Positions 61,154-64,000 of a stretch of DNA of 64,000 nt are shown here, piece by piece (positions within the stretch are counted from its first letter, which is position 1; the number at the start of each line of letters is the position of its first letter). The notes under the pieces are model-generated. The model was not told where the DNA came from. It ran no database searches and saw only the letters and a program-made list of their open reading frames with translations. This stretch comes from an uncultured Flavobacteriaceae bacterium (GTDB lineage: Bacteria; Bacteroidota; Bacteroidia; Flavobacteriales; Flavobacteriaceae), in contig CANMSA010000018.1 in the NCBI GenBank assembly GCA_947500385.1, positions 1 to 64,000 on the forward strand, written 5' to 3'. Made by a program: the position numbers and the translations under genes.

Positions 61154-62056
61154 TTACTCTCGCGCTAGCGCGAGGAGAGTATCCTTAACATAAACTTTTT
61201 TTGCAAAGTAAATCTTACGTTCTTTCATGTCAAAAGAATCCTGACTTATTTCATTCGGCTTTATCTCATTATTTTCAGATAAAAAACCTCGAATATACTT
61301 TGTACCCGGTTCATTGAATTCCAAACCAAATGATACATAAAGGTTGTACTTCTCATGATTATCTAGAATTCCCTCTTTTTTGATGCTGGGCAATGTATCC
61401 CATTCCACTTCCTTTATATTAGAAAAATCTTCATTAATATCACTTAAAGATCCTTTGGGGATACCAACAAATACATCAGATTTGTACGATAAAAGAGGCT
61501 CTTTTAAATTCACCAGAATCTTAACCGGCTCATAAATGTTGACTGTATCTTTGGAAAGTCTAAATTCCAAATAATTACCCTTACCCACAATTGTATCTTC
61601 TTTCTTGTCAAAATGCCAACCTTGATTCAAGTATTCTTCTCCTCCTAAATTTATATACTGTAAAACTTCGGATAGCGTTCCGCCTGGTCTATACAAAAAC
61701 CATTTGCCTATCCTATTGCCATTAATAAAAGTAAGACCCTCTCTTTGTTTTGAGCCGTCAGGAAAATATTCAATAATTCTTAGGGTATCATTGGCATGAT
61801 AGTACTTGGTTTTATTTACAATGTTTTTGGGTTCTTCATAGTAGTATTGTGAGGAATCAACTTTTTCCCCAGCTACATAACTGTGGACTTCTTTAAGTCC
61901 ACCCGTTTCATAATATTCTTTATAGACTCCTTCTATTTGGTCGTTTTCTAAAATATAATCAGTCTTAATCGAACCATTTTCGTAATATTCTTTTTTCCTC
62001 GATTCACACGATATTAGAAGTGCATAAATCAAGAACATACTAACTATCTTTTGCAT
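61154..62056 (-). CDS. YwqK/MORN-like lipoprotein downstream of RHS gene
   Basis: 300 residues. Lipobox near the N-terminus (IYALLISC). Residues about 20-150 contain MORN/YwqK-type repeats (YYENGSIKTDYILENDQIEGVYKEYYETGGLKEVHSY; YFPDGSKQREGLTFINGNRIGKWFLYRPGGTLSEVLQYI). The C-terminal half is a beta-rich domain. Its ATG directly abuts the stop of the RHS gene, so it is a candidate immunity or accessory protein for it; several Bacteroidota RHS and contact toxins have such neighbours, but this is inferred from position. The last codons (TLLALARE, stop) come from a 16-bp palindrome, so the C-terminus may have been changed by a REP insertion. Confidence 0.75.
   Translation of the reverse strand: MQKIVSMFLIYALLISCESRKKEYYENGSIKTDYILENDQIEGVYKEYYETGGLKEVHSYVAGEKVDSSQYYYEEPKNIVNKTKYYHANDTLRIIEYFPDGSKQREGLTFINGNRIGKWFLYRPGGTLSEVLQYINLGGEEYLNQGWHFDKKEDTIVGKGNYLEFRLSKDTVNIYEPVKILVNLKEPLLSYKSDVFVGIPKGSLSDINEDFSNIKEVEWDTLPSIKKEGILDNHEKYNLYVSFGLEFNEPGTKYIRGFLSENNEIKPNEISQDSFDMKERKIYFAKKVYVKDTLLALARE
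61159..61174. repeat. 16-bp palindrome at the 3' end of the lipoprotein gene
   Basis: CTCGCGCTAGCGCGAG, perfectly self-complementary, inside a longer arm pair ACTCTC...GAGAGT (61156-61180). It contains the CTAGCG of the REPs at 59031 and 59478. It overlaps the end of the coding region. Confidence 0.7.
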
Positions 62057-64000
62057 CTATTCAAATTTTTTCTTTACAGTTACACTATCTATATCGTCGC
62101 CAGACAACATAAGTTTTATCGCTTCGTTAGCATTCTTGCTCCCAACTGGATCTTCATTTATAAACCCTCTCATTTCAGGGTCTTTGGTTGAAAAACCTTC
62201 TACCATATATGTTAAGGTATCGGGCTCATTAGCATTTCCGCTCATGATTGTTGAAACAGCATCTACAGCTTTACTCCCTTTTTTAAATCCACCACTATTT
62301 TTCCTGCCACTTTCAGCTACGCTTCTTCCCATCGATGTTTTGCTTGGTCCTGTATTAGATGGTCCGCTTTTAGTTGAAAACTTCATTTTGTTAGCATTTT
62401 TTGAAGCATTTCCCGCTGACTTTAAGGCATCACCATCAATAAAATCATGGCGACCACCATCGGTAGTATCACTATCATCCCCTGCGCTATCTTCAACTAA
62501 TATAGTAATCCTATCTTCTTCTGAAGTCCTTTTCCTATCTCCCGAGACCCAATCACTGGTTGCATCACCTTCTATATTAACTGCATCCACTGATGCCAAG
62601 GCACTTTTAATATCATTGTTCATAGACTTCAATCCATTAACCATGCTTTTTAAAGTCTCCTTGAACTCCATTTTGAATATTCCCCAACGAGATGAGCAAT
62701 CCTCCCCTTTAGGACATGGCATCATACCATCGTAATCAATAAAATATATCGGATTATCGAACGCATAGTTATAGGGCGAGTGCCTACGCATCTGCTCGGC
62801 CAACGGATCTAGGTTCATCCATCTACCCAATGCAGGGTCATAGTTCCTTGCTGTAATATCATACCAATTAAGATTCAGCTCTTCTTGAAATTCCTTGCCG
62901 CCGAACATAAAACGTTTCGCGACCGAGTTACCCAATGGACTTATATTACCGTTATAGCCACGATGCGATAATCCATAAGGGTAGTAATTGGTTTCCTTGA
63001 TGATTTCCGTTGCAGGATCAATGGTTCCGTTCCCATCAGCATCCGTATACGATAATCTTATATTTTCCAAATGGTCTTTGAACCTGTATACATAGGAATA
63101 GTTCCCATTGTCCACGTCCACATAACCTTCAGGGGTATTGAAGAACTGCAACGTTCCACCTTCATAGACATGGTTCCCAGTGTATTCCGTATATGCTCCG
63201 TTGCTCGCGGTCTTTTCCAATTTCATACCAGCGGCATCATAAACGTAGTTTATCACACCACCACTACTGAAACTCACCTGCACCGGAAGGTTCAAATGGT
63301 TATAGGCGATACTTGTTATCCCCTTGTTGGCATCGGATGTCATGTTGCCGTTAACATCATAGGTATAATCGTTAGAAGTATCCGTAGCCGTATTCACCGC
63401 ATCGTCCTTAAAACCATATTGGTCCGTAGGAGCTGCATCGGCAACCTTTGCCAATTGGTTGCTGTTCGGAAAATAGGAATAGGTAAGGTCGTCCATGACA
63501 CCCCAGTTGCTATTGATATTGAGATCAGGGTTTTCCACTACCCAACCATCGCGTTTCAAATCCTTTATATTCCCGTTCTTATCATAGCCTACGGAAGAAA
63601 GGTCAAGCTTGCCTGTATTGTCAGTAGCCTCAGTAATACGATTAAGCGCATCATAGGTATAGGTATACTTCTTAAGGCTGTTGTCCGTATTTTGAGTGCG
63701 CCAGTAAATCCTAGAGATGTTTCCATTATATAAGGCTTCGGCGCCAGCATCAGGGGCGTTATACATAATGACCTGGTTGTAAAGATCGTCGCGCATGTTC
63801 CCCGGTTCGTTAATGCTGGTAAGCCAACCCCTTATATTGTACTCGTAATCCACTTTCTGCAGATGGTCCTCAGTGGTATTTCCCACTTTCTTTTCGACCA
63901 ACTGCCCAATACCATCATATTCATTGAGAGCGATTAACTCAGTATTGCCGCCCAGTTCTTGCAACTGGCGTTTGAGCCGGCCCTGGTGGTCGTATTCCAT
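62057..64000 (-). CDS. RHS-repeat protein, 3' part with variable C-terminal tip
   Basis: 647 residues visible; the gene continues past the right edge (no natural start seen). YD repeats run through about residues 1-330 (YDGIGQLVEKKVG, YEYNIRGWLTSINEPG, YDALNRITEATDN, YDVNGNMTSDANKG, YDAAGMKLEKTAS). The RHS-associated core follows: YYPYGLSHRGYNG and ARNYDPALGRWMNLDPLAEQMRRHSPYNYAFDNPIYFIDYDGMMP at about 385-428. The last ~220 residues form a Gly/Ser/Lys-rich tip (CPKGEDCSSRW onward) with no toxin fold I can name. RHS proteins carry polymorphic C-terminal effectors; this tip is a candidate. Confidence 0.88.
   Translation of the reverse strand: MEYDHQGRLKRQLQELGGNTELIALNEYDGIGQLVEKKVGNTTEDHLQKVDYEYNIRGWLTSINEPGNMRDDLYNQVIMYNAPDAGAEALYNGNISRIYWRTQNTDNSLKKYTYTYDALNRITEATDNTGKLDLSSVGYDKNGNIKDLKRDGWVVENPDLNINSNWGVMDDLTYSYFPNSNQLAKVADAAPTDQYGFKDDAVNTATDTSNDYTYDVNGNMTSDANKGITSIAYNHLNLPVQVSFSSGGVINYVYDAAGMKLEKTASNGAYTEYTGNHVYEGGTLQFFNTPEGYVDVDNGNYSYVYRFKDHLENIRLSYTDADGNGTIDPATEIIKETNYYPYGLSHRGYNGNISPLGNSVAKRFMFGGKEFQEELNLNWYDITARNYDPALGRWMNLDPLAEQMRRHSPYNYAFDNPIYFIDYDGMMPCPKGEDCSSRWGIFKMEFKETLKSMVNGLKSMNNDIKSALASVDAVNIEGDATSDWVSGDRKRTSEEDRITILVEDSAGDDSDTTDGGRHDFIDGDALKSAGNASKNANKMKFSTKSGPSNTGPSKTSMGRSVAESGRKNSGGFKKGSKAVDAVSTIMSGNANEPDTLTYMVEGFSTKDPEMRGFINEDPVGSKNANEAIKLMLSGDDIDSVTVKKKFE

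Noticed and set aside
63071-63733. 220-codon plus-strand frame
   Set aside because: Antisense of the RHS repeats; composition of a shadow.

Overview
The window looks like a chromosomal segment of a marine, polysaccharide-degrading member of the Flavobacteriaceae (Bacteroidota). The evidence is protein-level: several proteins end in type IX secretion (T9SS) sorting domains of type A and type B, there is a PorP/SprF-type outer-membrane protein beside a CHU_C/SprB-repeat protein, and there are LytTR regulators, a secreted GH9 cellulase, a GH78-like enzyme and an RHS protein. Genus cannot be fixed from the sequence alone.

Layout. 0.4-12 kb: minus-strand genes for exported proteins, namely a T9SS type B adhesin-like protein with its PorP/SprF partner, a beta-propeller lipoprotein, two translationally coupled T9SS type A proteins and a tail-fibre-like protein. 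12.7-15.9 kb: a three-gene type III polyketide synthase operon in which both tailoring genes are broken (a frameshift in the flavin monooxygenase, an in-frame TAG in the O-methyltransferase). 16.5-28.7 kb: a LytTR membrane regulator, a GH9 cellulase, and a GntR-controlled sugar cluster (Gfo/Idh oxidoreductase, PfkB kinase, DeoC-type aldolase, GntR regulator, TIM-barrel isomerase) divergent from a GH78-like enzyme. Two palindromes with the same CTTGTWTATACAAG core, one between the divergent genes and one upstream of the cellulase, suggest a single regulon. 29.2-33 kb: Crp-like regulator, SMP-30-like protein, iron-type alcohol dehydrogenase and alpha/beta hydrolase. 33.1-37.5 kb: an IS3-family remnant and a small integrative mobilizable element (MobC, relaxase, two accessory ORFs, tyrosine integrase) that ends at a 3' tRNA fragment serving as an attachment site.

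37.5-53.3 kb is ordinary accessory or core content: an AraC regulator with a small membrane/cytochrome/NmrA cluster, DJ-1/PfpI and DoxX proteins, an outer-membrane pair, a carboxypeptidase-regulatory-domain protein, an M28 peptidase, a beta-lactamase-fold hydrolase, a LytS/LytR pair, and a SorAB-like molybdenum oxidoreductase with its cytochrome c. 53.3-55.1 kb: a fatty-acid hydroxylase/sterol desaturase family gene is bracketed by two direct copies of a composite, mostly heptameric repeat array. 55.1-58.9 kb: a large T9SS protein with a duplicated module and a small cysteine-rich secreted protein.

59-61.2 kb is a REP/RAYT island: one intact and one truncated REP-associated tyrosine transposase, several GC-rich hairpins (including an inverted pair with a compensatory stem change flanking a small gene), a decapitated XRE regulator and a palindrome that supplies the last codons of a lipoprotein gene. 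61.2-64 kb holds that YwqK/MORN-like lipoprotein directly downstream of the 3' part of an RHS gene that runs off the window.

The best candidates for something not yet described are the heptameric arrays around the hydroxylase gene, the REP/RAYT island that reshapes gene ends, and the GntR regulon linking cellulase and a GH78-like enzyme to an inositol-pathway-like module with a DeoC-type aldolase. All functional statements rest on reading motifs by eye; no database search was possible.
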